From a virus, in the IMG/VR virus record IMGVR_UViG_3300042319_001382, positions 1 to 21,828 of that record: 21,828 nucleotides of DNA, one strand, 5' to 3'. Shown piece by piece: positions 13,975 through 20,167 of this stretch. Position 1 is the first letter of the stretch. Every line of letters starts with the position of its first letter. The notes beneath the pieces were generated by a model. It did not search any database, was not told the origin of the DNA, and saw nothing but the letters and a program-made list of their open reading frames with translations. Made by a program: the position numbers and the translations under genes.

Positions 13975-14132
13975 TTGTTGACATCGATCCGAGCCTGATC
14001 TTCGATTTCCTTTTGCGCCATCATCAAGCGTGAGCAAAGGCCCAGCGCCTTCGACGCCAGCGTGAGCATCTGAGCTTGCTGGCGCTCGATTTTTGCGGAC
14101 GCATGAAGGCGGGTGGGTCTGTTTCGTTTCAT
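13854..14132 (-). CDS. Small leftward protein, unknown, overlapping Rz and Rz1
   Basis: The start at 14132 lies 1 bp past the upstream stop, with AAAGGTG about 8 nt before the ATG. The 92-aa product begins MKRNRPTRLHASAKIERQQA and has a helical, charged middle (LMMAQKEIEDQARIDVNN). The C-terminal 40 codons overlap the end of Rz on the other strand, so its alanine/serine-rich end may be constrained by Rz. Function is unknown. Coupling and the ribosome site support it; the overlap lowers confidence. Confidence 0.6.
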   Translation of the reverse strand: MKRNRPTRLHASAKIERQQAQMLTLASKALGLCSRLMMAQKEIEDQARIDVNNQSGQASFKAQAAADALAAVDPKSATAARHSAKSRSTSAA

Positions 14133-14133
14133 G

Positions 14134-14532
14134 TCAATCACCTTTCTCTGTGATGGCGTGGGCGGCTTCGATGGCACGGGCGAAGTCATAGTATCTGTTC
14201 GCCGCAAGACCTCCGCCATTCAAGAGCCAAGCGCTATCAATCTGCTCATCCGTCAGCGGCACGGGTGCTGGTGCTGGTGGGGTGGTGTAGATTTTTGAGC
14301 CGACTGGTGGGATTTCTTTATAGAAGTGCATCCGAACCCGCATGGCATCAGACCCACGCACGCCCATACTTTCAATGACAACTTCGCCTACAGGCTCCTG
14401 CACAGATGCCGCCCTCTCATCAGCACGAACAAGGGCAACAAGGTGTTCGATTCGAGTAAAAAACTGGCCGTGAGCGGCTACAAGGTCGGGTGTTACTTTG
14501 GCCTCACGGGCCATATCAATCGTGTCTCTCAT
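14134..14532 (-). CDS. Accessory phage protein with shared linker modules
   Basis: This 132-aa protein starts on an ATGA overlap, with AAAGG 7 nt upstream. Residues 1-40 are helical (TPDLVAAHGQFFTRIEHLVA). Residues 44-52 read VQEPVGEVV, and 81-98 read IYTTPPAPAPVPLTDEQI; the rest is a helical end with RYYDFARAIEAAHAI. The linkers recur in neighbouring proteins and at DNA level at 17592-17610. Proteins of this style are common in betaproteobacterial phages as Ea22-like accessory genes. The precise function is unknown. Confidence 0.72.
   Translation of the reverse strand: MRDTIDMAREAKVTPDLVAAHGQFFTRIEHLVALVRADERAASVQEPVGEVVIESMGVRGSDAMRVRMHFYKEIPPVGSKIYTTPPAPAPVPLTDEQIDSAWLLNGGGLAANRYYDFARAIEAAHAITEKGD
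14387..14405. repeat. Dispersed 19-bp repeat encoding VQEPVG, copy 1
   Basis: CCTACAGGCTCCTGCACAG is identical at 17592-17610. Both encode VQEPVG on the minus strand, in two different accessory genes. Confidence 0.9.
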
Positions 14533-14861
14533 GGCATGGCCTTTCCAATTTCTGCTGCTGCACGGGTAATGGCTCGGCGGGTGGCTGCGTAGGGGTCTTT
14601 GCCGTATGGAATTGGCGACCCATTACGACCAGCACTCACTCGATCTGGCCCTTTTGATGTGACTGAATAATGCACAATCTGAAGCCCCAGCTTTACCGCC
14701 AGTCGTTGCGCATCGCCATCGTCTGTGAGGGGCGACCAAATTCCCGTGAAATCCGCCTCTTGCAAATACAGAGATGGCGAACCACCGCATAGCTCACCAT
14801 ATCCGTGACTCACATATCCCGCCGCCTTTGCAGCCAGTTCCAATAGCTCTCTGTCAGTCAT
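14529..14861 (-). CDS. Small phage protein (MTDRELLELAAKAAG type), unknown function
   Basis: The ATG at 14861 overlaps the upstream stop (ATGA) and has GGAG 8 nt upstream, so it is preferred over an ATG at 14891. The 110-aa product begins MTDRELLELAAKAAGYVSHG. It contains the recurrent motif IWSPLTDDGDAQRLAVKLGL and ends with a helical AATRRAITRAAAEIGKAMP segment. This is a widespread small phage protein of unknown role, found among early accessory genes. Confidence 0.75.
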   Translation of the reverse strand: MTDRELLELAAKAAGYVSHGYGELCGGSPSLYLQEADFTGIWSPLTDDGDAQRLAVKLGLQIVHYSVTSKGPDRVSAGRNGSPIPYGKDPYAATRRAITRAAAEIGKAMP

Positions 14862-15118
14862 TTCATCATCTCCAACATTGTTTCCCTGCACTCATTCCAG
14901 CCCGCCCGATAGTCGGGGTTTTCGCCGATATCGGTGATGGCATCGGGCACGGCTTGCTGTGCTGGTGGGGTGGCAAGTCTTGCAACCAACTGAGCCACCT
15001 TTTCCTCGCTCATTTCATTCCACTGGTGAGCAGGAATTAAAGGCCCATAAATCCACCCAAAACCCAAGGCCTCACGGAAAAGTGATGCTGCATCACAGGC
15101 TCGTTCTAAGTGGCTCAT
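14858..15118 (-). CDS. Small accessory protein, unknown function
   Basis: The ATG at 15118 overlaps the upstream stop (ATGA); an in-frame ATG at 15163 would lie inside the neighbour. The 86-aa product begins MSHLERACDAASLFREALGF. It has a TPPAQQAVPD linker like those of its neighbours and ends with DYRAGWNECRETMLEMMK. The YRAGWNECRE motif recurs in phage accessory proteins. Function is unknown. Confidence 0.68.
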   Translation of the reverse strand: MSHLERACDAASLFREALGFGWIYGPLIPAHQWNEMSEEKVAQLVARLATPPAQQAVPDAITDIGENPDYRAGWNECRETMLEMMK

Positions 15119-15873
15119 AGCTGGCCTTTCTTTGGTGCGGCGGCAAGCAGTTCGGCAATGCACTGGTGGATTTCCACAAACGGGACTTCCTCAAGATTGC
15201 CCGTCTGCATCTTTGCGAGGTTGTTGACCCACTCGTTTGTAGGCACGGCTGGAACCAGCTTCCACCCTTCGGGCACGGCTGGCTGTGCTGCGGGTTTGGT
15301 GGTGTGTAACCAATGCTGCCCTGCTCCGACTTTATAGTCTGAACATTGCATTTTGAGCGTGATGGTGTCTTGCTCAAAGTCAGCCTCAGCAATCACACAA
15401 GGCCATGCATCAACCTGAACAGGTGCTGGCTCCATCACGCATTCAATGCAACTGCAATATCCTGTCCCGCAGTTCTGCGGTCGTTTCTGCACAGGTGCTG
15501 CGGGCGGCTGTGCTGTCCACGTAAAACCATCGACGCTGACGGCGCGAGACCCGTCGGAAAACACGGCGGACACCGGGATACCGTCCTTCATGGCGAAACC
15601 TGCTAATTCCCGCTCCTGCACTGGTGCTTCGGGTGGGTTGCTTACATCTTGATGCTTGACGTATGCACCGAGGCTGTCCACTTTCATGCCCCCCTCACCG
15701 TTGGGTGAATATCGTTGCAGCTCCTGCACAGGTGCTGCGGGTTTGGTGGTGCGTGGCTTGATAAGCGCGTCGATGGCCTTCAAGGCTGCGCCAATGATCT
15801 CTTGGTCTTCATCCTCAAGGCCAGTCGCGGCGCTCAGGATGGTCCTAATTTTTTTTAATTCTTCAAGTGTCAT
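15115..15873 (-). CDS. Modular accessory protein with repeated APVQE/TTKPAA linkers
   Basis: The start at 15873 has GGGAG 8 nt upstream and overlaps the previous stop. The 252-aa product looks like short domains on repeated linkers. Linkers are TTKPAAPVQE (42-51), PEAPVQER (81-88), PPAAPVQK (123-130), PAPVQ (149-153) and TTKPAAQPAVPEGW (191-204). Between them lie a helical N-terminus (MTLEELKKIRTILSAATG), a beta segment with VFSDGSRAVSVDGFTW, and a Cys cluster at 135, 140, 142 and 145 that could bind a metal. The composition resembles phage accessory proteins assembled by module exchange. No enzyme motif is recognised. Confidence 0.75.
   Translation of the reverse strand: MTLEELKKIRTILSAATGLEDEDQEIIGAALKAIDALIKPRTTKPAAPVQELQRYSPNGEGGMKVDSLGAYVKHQDVSNPPEAPVQERELAGFAMKDGIPVSAVFSDGSRAVSVDGFTWTAQPPAAPVQKRPQNCGTGYCSCIECVMEPAPVQVDAWPCVIAEADFEQDTITLKMQCSDYKVGAGQHWLHTTKPAAQPAVPEGWKLVPAVPTNEWVNNLAKMQTGNLEEVPFVEIHQCIAELLAAAPKKGQL
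15286..15304. repeat. Dispersed 19-bp module repeat encoding TTKPAA, copy 1
   Basis: TGCTGCGGGTTTGGTGGTG is identical at 15733-15751 and 17384-17402. On the minus strand it encodes TTKPAA linkers, twice within the 252-aa protein and once within the 170-aa protein. Confidence 0.9.
15733..15751. repeat. Dispersed 19-bp module repeat encoding TTKPAA, copy 2
   Basis: This is the identical copy of 15286-15304, encoding the first TTKPAA linker of the 252-aa protein. Confidence 0.9.
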
Positions 15874-16184
15874 GTCAAAAACTCCCGGCATTTGATGGTG
15901 ATATGGGCAGGCAAGCCCGTGGCTTGGTGTCGCTTAATCAGCTCAGGACAGATGCTTGGCGGTGGCTTCGGCTGGTGATCCAACATCATCACGACCAACC
16001 CGCTTACAGCCATAACGGCAAAGGTCAGCAGCATGGCAGAAGCCAAGTAACTGAGATATGCCCGCCAAGATGTGGCGGGCAAAGGCTCGGGGCCTGGCAA
16101 GCGTTGGCCGATCTTGGCCACTGTCACGGGCTTGCGGGCGGGGCAGTCACGCCCTTGGGTGCAGTCGTAGTCGCAGCAGTTCAT
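15870..16184 (-). CDS. Cys-rich single-pass membrane protein, unknown function
   Basis: This 104-aa protein begins MNCCDYDCTQGRDCPARKP, with five cysteines in the first 14 residues. One hydrophobic segment lies at about residues 46-68 (YLASAMLLTFAVMAVSGLVV), followed by a short tail with KPPPSICPELIKRH. The start directly follows the upstream TAA stop and the stop overlaps the next start. Similar short proteins are frequent in betaproteobacterial phages. A role in the inner membrane, such as superinfection exclusion, is possible but unsupported. Confidence 0.72.
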   Translation of the reverse strand: MNCCDYDCTQGRDCPARKPVTVAKIGQRLPGPEPLPATSWRAYLSYLASAMLLTFAVMAVSGLVVMMLDHQPKPPPSICPELIKRHQATGLPAHITIKCREFLT

Positions 16185-16364
16185 TTATGAACTCCACCAA
16201 GCGATCAACAGAACGGCAATGCCGACGCCAATGGCGAAGGCCAAGACGTAACCGGCGATGATCTCGCCGATGGTTTCATTCTTGTCTGACGACAGGCTCT
16301 GGTATCCCGGCGTCCAGTGGCACTCATTAAGAGTGCGGGGGGTAACGAGGTTTGAGGGTTTCAT
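16185..16364 (-). CDS. Small membrane protein with C-terminal helix
   Basis: The ATG at 16364 has AAGGA about 9 nt upstream and is preferred over one at 16397. The 59-aa product begins MKPSNLVTPRTLNECHWTPG and ends in a hydrophobic helix (IIAGYVLAFAIGVGIAVLLI) before AWWSS. The stop abuts the next ATG. PRTLNExHxTPGYQS is a motif seen in small phage proteins. Function is unknown. Confidence 0.7.
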   Translation of the reverse strand: MKPSNLVTPRTLNECHWTPGYQSLSSDKNETIGEIIAGYVLAFAIGVGIAVLLIAWWSS

Positions 16365-16406
16365 TTTCTTTCTTCCTTGATTGGTGGTCCGGGACAATCC
16401 CCGTCA

Positions 16407-16427
16407 CTGCCCGCTGTCACCGGGCAG
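16407..16427. other. Perfect 7-bp hairpin between small leftward genes
   Basis: CTGCCCG (16407-16413) and CGGGCAG (16421-16427) flank a 7-nt loop in the 82-bp gap between genes ending at 16447 and starting at 16364. No T tract follows on either strand, so an intrinsic terminator is not supported. It may affect mRNA stability or be an operator. Confidence 0.4.
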
Positions 16428-16446
16428 GGGCTGGTGCTGTCAGTGC

Positions 16447-16671
16447 TTATCGGCGGGCGTGCTCAATCACTGGGTGCTGCTTCCCACCTCGAATGCCTCG
16501 ATTTGAGACTGACCCTGTAGCAATAAATTCTGGCGCATCAATTGGACCCCCAGACATCCCGCAAATAAAGGACCAACCGTCATTTGTGCAAACTTCCAAG
16601 CATTGACGCGACCAGTGATCCGATGTGAGAGTCCCGATTTGAATTGGGCCTTTTTCAAAATTTGTAAGCAT
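16447..16671 (-). CDS. Small protein, unknown function
   Basis: This 74-aa protein begins MLTNFEKGPIQIGTLTSDHW and has AAGGA 6 nt before its ATG, a strong start signal. It contains CLEVCTNDGWSFICGMSGG, with three cysteines, and ends IRGGKQHPVIEHARR. A shorter alternative frame overlaps it but lacks a good start. It lies at the edge of an AT-rich patch and may belong to the same acquired segment. The family is not recognised. Confidence 0.65.
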   Translation of the reverse strand: MLTNFEKGPIQIGTLTSDHWSRQCLEVCTNDGWSFICGMSGGPIDAPEFIATGSVSNRGIRGGKQHPVIEHARR

Positions 16672-16712
16672 GTTTTTCCTTAAAACTTTATTTTGCTTGC
16701 CTAACCTTGCAA

Positions 16713-16889
16713 TTAATCGTATTTTTCAATTAAGTTAAAAAACTCCATTGCTTGCGCTTTTGTAATAATGATTGGTGCTTCATCTGCACAAATTGCCATA
16801 GACCCATTGAAATCAATAACATCAATTAGTTTGTTATCGTCTAAATTGGCACACAAGGCTATTGCCGTAAAAGTTTTTTTATCATTCAT
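16713..16889 (-). CDS. Small AT-rich gene, 58 aa, unknown function
   Basis: An ATG at 16889 with AGGA about 8 nt upstream opens a 58-codon frame: MNDKKTFTAIALCANLDDNK, then a beta-type segment LIDVIDFNGSMAICADEAP, and the end AMEFFNLIEKYD. Base composition is visibly lower in GC than the surrounding genes. The leader shares a 15-bp core with that of the gene at 17155, and palindrome copy B lies 58 bp upstream. Size, separate control and composition suit a recently acquired accessory gene, for example an anti-defence protein, but no family is recognised. Confidence 0.68.
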   Translation of the reverse strand: MNDKKTFTAIALCANLDDNKLIDVIDFNGSMAICADEAPIIITKAQAMEFFNLIEKYD

Positions 16890-16900
16890 AATTTTTTCCT

Positions 16901-16915
16901 GTTGCGTTGTTGATG
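16901..16915 (-). repeat. Shared leader element, copy 1
   Basis: GTTGCGTTGTTGATG on the plus strand (16901-16915) is identical to 17166-17180. Similarity continues for a few bases (CTC-n-ATT). In both cases it lies about 11-12 bp upstream of a leftward ATG, just before the ribosome binding site. It may be a duplicated 5' UTR or regulatory site. Confidence 0.6.
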
Positions 16916-16947
16916 GCTCTATTGTCTACTTGTCCACAAAAAAATCT

Positions 16948-16965
16948 ATTAGGACAAACCCTAAT
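16948..16965. promoter_or_regulatory. TAGGG/CCCTA palindrome, copy B
   Basis: ATTAGGACAAACCCTAAT has perfect 6-bp ATTAGG/CCTAAT arms. It lies between the terminator of the 55-aa gene and the start of the 58-aa gene, in the position of a promoter or operator for the latter. Confidence 0.5.
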
Positions 16966-16966
16966 A

Positions 16967-16982
16967 CGGGGCCGAAGCCCCG
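16967..16982 (-). terminator. UUCG hairpin after the 55-aa gene
   Basis: On the minus strand CGGGGC-TTCG-GCCCCG forms a perfect 6-bp stem with a UUCG tetraloop, 5 bp past the stop codon. The following TATTAGGGTTTGTCC is only weakly T-rich. The hairpin is strong; terminator efficiency is uncertain. Confidence 0.6.
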
Positions 16983-16987
16983 GTTGA

Positions 16988-17155
16988 TTAAGCAAAGTTT
17001 TTGTCAACAATTGCCCAGCATTTAGCGCCTGCGCAAGATTCGATTTGGACGCAGGCTTTTGCTTTTTCGTAGCTGTCACCAAAATTATCCATTCTGAATT
17101 TGATGCGCTTAGTCAAATCTGCTGCAAATTTTTCAATCATTTCTGCGTTTGTCAT
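16988..17155 (-). CDS. Small AT-rich gene, 55 aa, unknown function
   Basis: An ATG at 17155 with GGAG about 7 nt upstream opens a 55-codon frame. It begins MTNAEMIEKFAADLTKRIKF, continues RMDNFGDSYEKAKACVQIES and ends CAGAKCWAIVDKNFA. Three cysteines (35, 41, 46) lie near the C-terminus. Its own hairpin terminator, a 78-bp leader with palindrome copy C upstream, and low GC compared with its neighbours suggest an independently controlled cassette. It is not recognised as a known family. Confidence 0.7.
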   Translation of the reverse strand: MTNAEMIEKFAADLTKRIKFRMDNFGDSYEKAKACVQIESCAGAKCWAIVDKNFA

Positions 17156-17165
17156 GTTTAGCTCC

Positions 17166-17180
17166 GTTGCGTTGTTGATG
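17166..17180 (-). repeat. Shared leader element, copy 2
   Basis: This is the identical 15-mer to 16901-16915, placed just before the ribosome binding site of the 55-aa gene. Confidence 0.6.
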
Positions 17181-17233
17181 CCTCAATTATTAGTCCTCAA
17201 CCCTTCCTGAAACTTACAAACAAGGCTTTTTTT

Positions 17234-17250
17234 CTAGGGACTTTCCCTAG
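17234..17250. promoter_or_regulatory. TAGGG/CCCTA palindrome, copy C
   Basis: CTAGGGA-CTT-TCCCTAG is a perfect 7-bp dyad. Its first three bases supply the TAG stop of the leftward gene ending at 17234. It precedes the leftward 55-aa gene by 78 bp. No T tract follows in the leftward direction (the next bases are A-rich), so an operator is more likely than a terminator. Confidence 0.5.
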
Positions 17251-17746
17251 GTTGAGATCCGCCATTGTTCTTTTCCTTGAGTTTGGCTTCGATGGCTTTC
17301 CATAGCGCTACATTTTCAGCATATCCAACAGAGAAATATAAATCCGAATATTCCTCATCCGTCAGCCCAACCCATGTGCGCTGTGCTGCGGGTTTGGTGG
17401 TGTCCATCGTGTAGGTCTGCTCAAAGATCGCGCGACCGATGGGGTATTCCTCGCCTGATACGCCACGCATGATGAGGTCGTCAGGCTTCACGGGCGTGAT
17501 GCCTTCGCGGGTGCTTACATGTGACTCACCGGGGCGCTGTTTGCGTACATGCACAACAACGGGCAGCTTCATGCAAGGTGTCCACTCATCCCCTACAGGC
17601 TCCTGCACAGGAGCCGAACGGGCTTTCCTGATAGCGGTGATAGCTGCATTTGCTTTGTCTACACCAGCACCCGCCCAATTTGGTGTGCTAAACGGCTCCA
17701 ACGCTTCCAGCGCCAAGTCCAATGCCAATGCTTCATCTTTGGTCAT
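17234..17746 (-). CDS. Accessory protein with PGDYG-like domain and shared linkers
   Basis: This 170-aa protein begins MTKDEALALDLALEALEPFS, a very common opening for betaproteobacterial phage accessory proteins. SAPVQEPVGDEW (44-55) is a linker shared with the gene at 14134. Residues about 62-112, with HVRKQRPGESHVSTREG and GVSGEEYPIGRAIFEQTY, resemble the PGDYG family of unknown function. TTKPAAQ (116-122) is a second linker, followed by LTDEEYSDLYFSVGYAEN. The start overlaps the upstream stop (ATGA), with GGAG about 9 nt before it. PGDYG assignment is from memory of the motif. Confidence 0.7.
   Translation of the reverse strand: MTKDEALALDLALEALEPFSTPNWAGAGVDKANAAITAIRKARSAPVQEPVGDEWTPCMKLPVVVHVRKQRPGESHVSTREGITPVKPDDLIMRGVSGEEYPIGRAIFEQTYTMDTTKPAAQRTWVGLTDEEYSDLYFSVGYAENVALWKAIEAKLKEKNNGGSQPRESP
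17384..17402. repeat. Dispersed 19-bp module repeat encoding TTKPAA, copy 3
   Basis: This is the identical copy in a different gene, the 170-aa PGDYG-like protein, about 1.6-2.1 kb from the other two. Confidence 0.9.
17592..17610. repeat. Dispersed 19-bp repeat encoding VQEPVG, copy 2
   Basis: This is the second copy of 14387-14405, in the 170-aa PGDYG-like gene. Confidence 0.9.
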
Positions 17747-18234
17747 GCTGCGTGCTCCATTTCAAATTCTGGGTGGTCGAGTCCTTGCCCATCGCGTTCA
17801 CGGCGCATGGCTTCGGCAAGGTCATCTTGGATTTGGTGGGGTTTGAGCAGGCCCGCCATTTGCTCGTACACATCGAGCATGTCGGTGATGGCGCTCAGGG
17901 CGGGGCCGTCAAAGCCCCATCGGCCAGTTTTGTAGAACCGGGATTTGCAGCGCAGCAATGCGTCACGGGCGACAAGGCAAACCGATTCAACCAGCGGGCT
18001 GATTTTTTCGGCGCGCACCATCGACACATTGCAGGCATCGGAGAGGCAAATAAAGTCGTTGCTCTTGCCTTCACCAAGGCGGATGCGCTCAAAGGCCAAG
18101 CGACAGGGGGCAACAATTTGCCCCTTTTCTTCGGGCGTGAAGTCTTGAAACTTGCCCATGGTCCGGTAGATAGTGGAGGGGTCGGCCTGCCATTTGCGCT
18201 TGGCTTTTGAGGCGTTGCGGTGATTGGACTTCAT
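17743..18234 (-). CDS. Conserved phage protein, unknown function
   Basis: The ATG at 18234 has GGAG about 7 nt upstream, so it is preferred over one at 18288 that lies before the terminator hairpin. The 163-aa product begins MKSNHRNASKAKRKWQADPS. It has FTPEEKGQIVAPCRLAFERI and NDFICLSDACNVSMVRAEKI, and is mostly helical and charged. It follows the exonuclease in the leftward operon, so a link to replication or recombination is possible. No catalytic motif is seen. Confidence 0.72.
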   Translation of the reverse strand: MKSNHRNASKAKRKWQADPSTIYRTMGKFQDFTPEEKGQIVAPCRLAFERIRLGEGKSNDFICLSDACNVSMVRAEKISPLVESVCLVARDALLRCKSRFYKTGRWGFDGPALSAITDMLDVYEQMAGLLKPHQIQDDLAEAMRRERDGQGLDHPEFEMEHAA

Positions 18235-18247
18235 TTTGTGTCTCCAG

Positions 18248-18270
18248 AAAAAACCCCGCACGGTGGCGGG
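18248..18270 (-). terminator. Intrinsic terminator or attenuator after the exonuclease gene
   Basis: On the minus strand CCCGC-CACCGT-GCGGG forms a 5-bp stem with a 6-nt loop, then G and six T residues. It starts 14 bp past the exonuclease stop and ends just before the GGAG of the next gene. The same element with small changes lies before the exonuclease itself (18981-19000). Confidence 0.7.
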
Positions 18271-18277
18271 CTGGGGT
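18258..18277. repeat. 20-bp repeat of hairpin leader, copy 1
   Basis: GCACGGTGGCGGGCTGGGGT is identical at 18986-19005. Both copies form the upstream part of a hairpin directly before a leftward ribosome binding site. Confidence 0.85.
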
Positions 18278-18284
18278 GAATGGA

Positions 18285-18962
18285 TCATGCCGCTTTGTGC
18301 AGCATGTCGGCGTTGGCGGCGCTGCCTTTGCGGCGCAGCGTCGATTCGTATTGCAAGACCAGGGCTCGGAAAGCGATCAGGTCACGCTCCATCGCTTCGA
18401 TGTAGTCGTCGTCGCGGTCGATGTGCTTCCAGTACAAATCCAGCTTGGCGGACTCCAGCGCGGGGCAGTACAGGCCGAAGTGCCACCACTTGCGCCCGGT
18501 GATCCACATGCACCCCTGAATCTGGTCGATGTACTCGGCAATGTCGTTTTCAAGCAAAACGGGCATGAGGCTGTCTGGAGACACCAAGCACTTATATTCG
18601 GACCCGCCATCGTTGCCGATCAGGCCGTCAGCGCTGGCACCAAAACATGAATCGTCGGTTTTCACAAACCCGGCTGTCTCCACGATCACCCCGGCTTCTT
18701 CTTCGTGGCGGGCACGGGCCATGGGTTCAAGTTCGTGGCCGCGCTTCATTTGCCATGTCTCAAAGCCTTCATCCAGCGGCCTTCCACTGATTCGCTCAAT
18801 GGCCAACTTGAAGGCGTACTTTTTGGCGGCTTGGGTGAAGTCGCCTTTGTTCGGGCCGGACTTGAGGCGTTCGCGGGCTACCTTGAACATGCTGGCGGTG
18901 ATCACCCCTGCACGGGCGGCGTGCCATTCTTCGCTGCCCTGGGTGCATTGAATGAGGATCAT
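18285..18962 (-). CDS. YqaJ/lambda Exo-type 5'-3' exonuclease
   Basis: The ATG at 18962 has GGAG 6 nt upstream and gives 225 aa. The N-terminal motif QGSEEWHAARAGVITAS is the hallmark of the YqaJ viral recombinase family. Catalytic-type residues appear as MKRGHELEP (Glu77), FGASADG (Asp112), SEYK (Glu122 and Lys124) and Gln149 in IDQIQGCMW. The enzyme would resect duplex DNA to give single-stranded 3' ends for the RecT annealing protein encoded just upstream. Both form the phage recombination module. Confidence 0.92.
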   Translation of the reverse strand: MILIQCTQGSEEWHAARAGVITASMFKVARERLKSGPNKGDFTQAAKKYAFKLAIERISGRPLDEGFETWQMKRGHELEPMARARHEEEAGVIVETAGFVKTDDSCFGASADGLIGNDGGSEYKCLVSPDSLMPVLLENDIAEYIDQIQGCMWITGRKWWHFGLYCPALESAKLDLYWKHIDRDDDYIEAMERDLIAFRALVLQYESTLRRKGSAANADMLHKAA

Positions 18963-18980
18963 GTCGTTCTCCAAATGAAA

Positions 18981-19000
18981 AGCCTGCACGGTGGCGGGCT
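18981..19000 (-). terminator. Attenuator-like hairpin before the exonuclease gene
   Basis: On the minus strand AGCCCGC-CACCGT-GCAGGCT has 7-bp arms with one mismatch, followed by TTTC. It lies in the 125-bp gap between RecT and the exonuclease, 9 bp before the GGAG of the exonuclease. The second repeat copy (18986-19005) contributes one arm. Terminator strength is probably low. Confidence 0.5.
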
Positions 19001-19005
19001 GGGGT
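18986..19005. repeat. 20-bp repeat of hairpin leader, copy 2
   Basis: This is the identical copy of 18258-18277, located before the exonuclease gene. Confidence 0.85.
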
Positions 19006-19087
19006 TGGTGGTGGGCCTACTTACTGAGTCTGGTGTTACGTATGGACGAGATACATACCGCCAGCATCCGCTTTCGGCCCGTAATCG

Positions 19088-20167
19088 TCAGCCGCGAAGC
19101 TCGGCCAGTCGCTCGTCAAAGCGTGCGTTCAGGTTCTTCACTGCCTCGTTGTCGGTGATAGCGTTGATCCAGTCAGCGGCTACGTAAAGCGCATCCTCGT
19201 TCGTGGCTGCATTGATCTTGGCCAGCACCTGTTCGACTGTGACTTCGCCCGTAGTCTCGGCTGCTTTCGCCTCCGGCTCAACCGTTCTGGACTTGTCCAC
19301 ATCTGAGGCTGCGGCTTTCAAGCGTTCATGTTCCCCGGCCAGCAGTTTACGGTCTTCTTTGCTTGCCGTCTTCCAAAATTCCTGATAACCGGCCATGCCC
19401 TTGGATGCGGCGGCTTCGGCGGTGGCGATCAGGGCAGGGCTGGCGGTTGGCTCAAGCACATCGGCGGTGCCCATATCCACCGGCACCGAAAATTCCTGCA
19501 ACTCGTCCGGGGTGTAAACGCCCAGGATCACATCGGGGGCATACAACCGCGCCCAACGCTTTTGCGCCAGATAGGCCAGTTGCTGCTTGGGGTCTTCCGT
19601 CCACAGCGTTGAGTTGCGGGTGCGGGCTTGGGTCATCAGCAATTCCAGCATTCGCGGCCCTGCCTCACCCTTGATCGTGGCCCACACTCGCACGCCAAGG
19701 CCGTGCTCGTCGTTTGTGTTCCAGTCCGGCATCATGTATTTCTTGGGGTAGCCGTTGTCGTCCTTCTTGGTCTTGCTTTCAACCATCTTAAATTTGCCGA
19801 CGATTTTTTCCCATGGACCAAACCACTCAAAGTTGAAGCGGTCGGCCAACAAACTGCTGGAGTTGATCACGCTGGCCACAAGCTGGGCCTCGTAGCCCAA
19901 GACCCCGTTAATCGGGTAAGTCTTCTGTGCCACTGCAAATGGGTTCATTCCCCATGTGGTGGCCTGCATGACCACTGCCAGGCAGTCGCCGGGTTTGCCA
20001 TGGAAGTGCTGAGGCACCGTGCTGCGGGCGGTAGCCATGAGGTTGGCGAAGCGCTCCATGCGCGCCAGCGCGTTCATGTCCATCATCAGCGCGGCGCTGC
20101 TGGTGTTGAAGGCGGGGGCAGGTGGTGTCTGCACTGCTGCGATTTCGGTGTTTGTGGTGGCGTTCAT
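19088..20167 (-). CDS. recT: RecT-family single-strand annealing protein
   Basis: The start at 20167 overlaps the upstream stop (ATGA), giving 359 aa. The RecT core spans about residues 30-240: DCLAVVMQATTWGMNPFAVA, QKTYPINGVLGYEAQLVASV, then GVRVWATIKGE and a WARLYAPDVILGVYTPDEL segment. The C-terminus (VEQVLAKINAATNEDALYVA) is an acidic-helical extension that may contact partners. RecT binds ssDNA ends made by the adjacent exonuclease and anneals homologous strands. Gene order is RecT first, exonuclease second. Confidence 0.92.
   Translation of the reverse strand: MNATTNTEIAAVQTPPAPAFNTSSAALMMDMNALARMERFANLMATARSTVPQHFHGKPGDCLAVVMQATTWGMNPFAVAQKTYPINGVLGYEAQLVASVINSSSLLADRFNFEWFGPWEKIVGKFKMVESKTKKDDNGYPKKYMMPDWNTNDEHGLGVRVWATIKGEAGPRMLELLMTQARTRNSTLWTEDPKQQLAYLAQKRWARLYAPDVILGVYTPDELQEFSVPVDMGTADVLEPTASPALIATAEAAASKGMAGYQEFWKTASKEDRKLLAGEHERLKAAASDVDKSRTVEPEAKAAETTGEVTVEQVLAKINAATNEDALYVAADWINAITDNEAVKNLNARFDERLAELRG

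Noticed and set aside
16768-17025. Plus-strand open frame of 85 codons in the AT-rich patch
   Set aside because: It crosses two leftward genes and the terminator, lacks a ribosome site, and has no phage-like features.
17234-17250. Palindrome as an intrinsic terminator of the 170-aa gene
   Set aside because: In the leftward direction it is followed by A residues rather than T, and the palindrome includes the stop codon itself.
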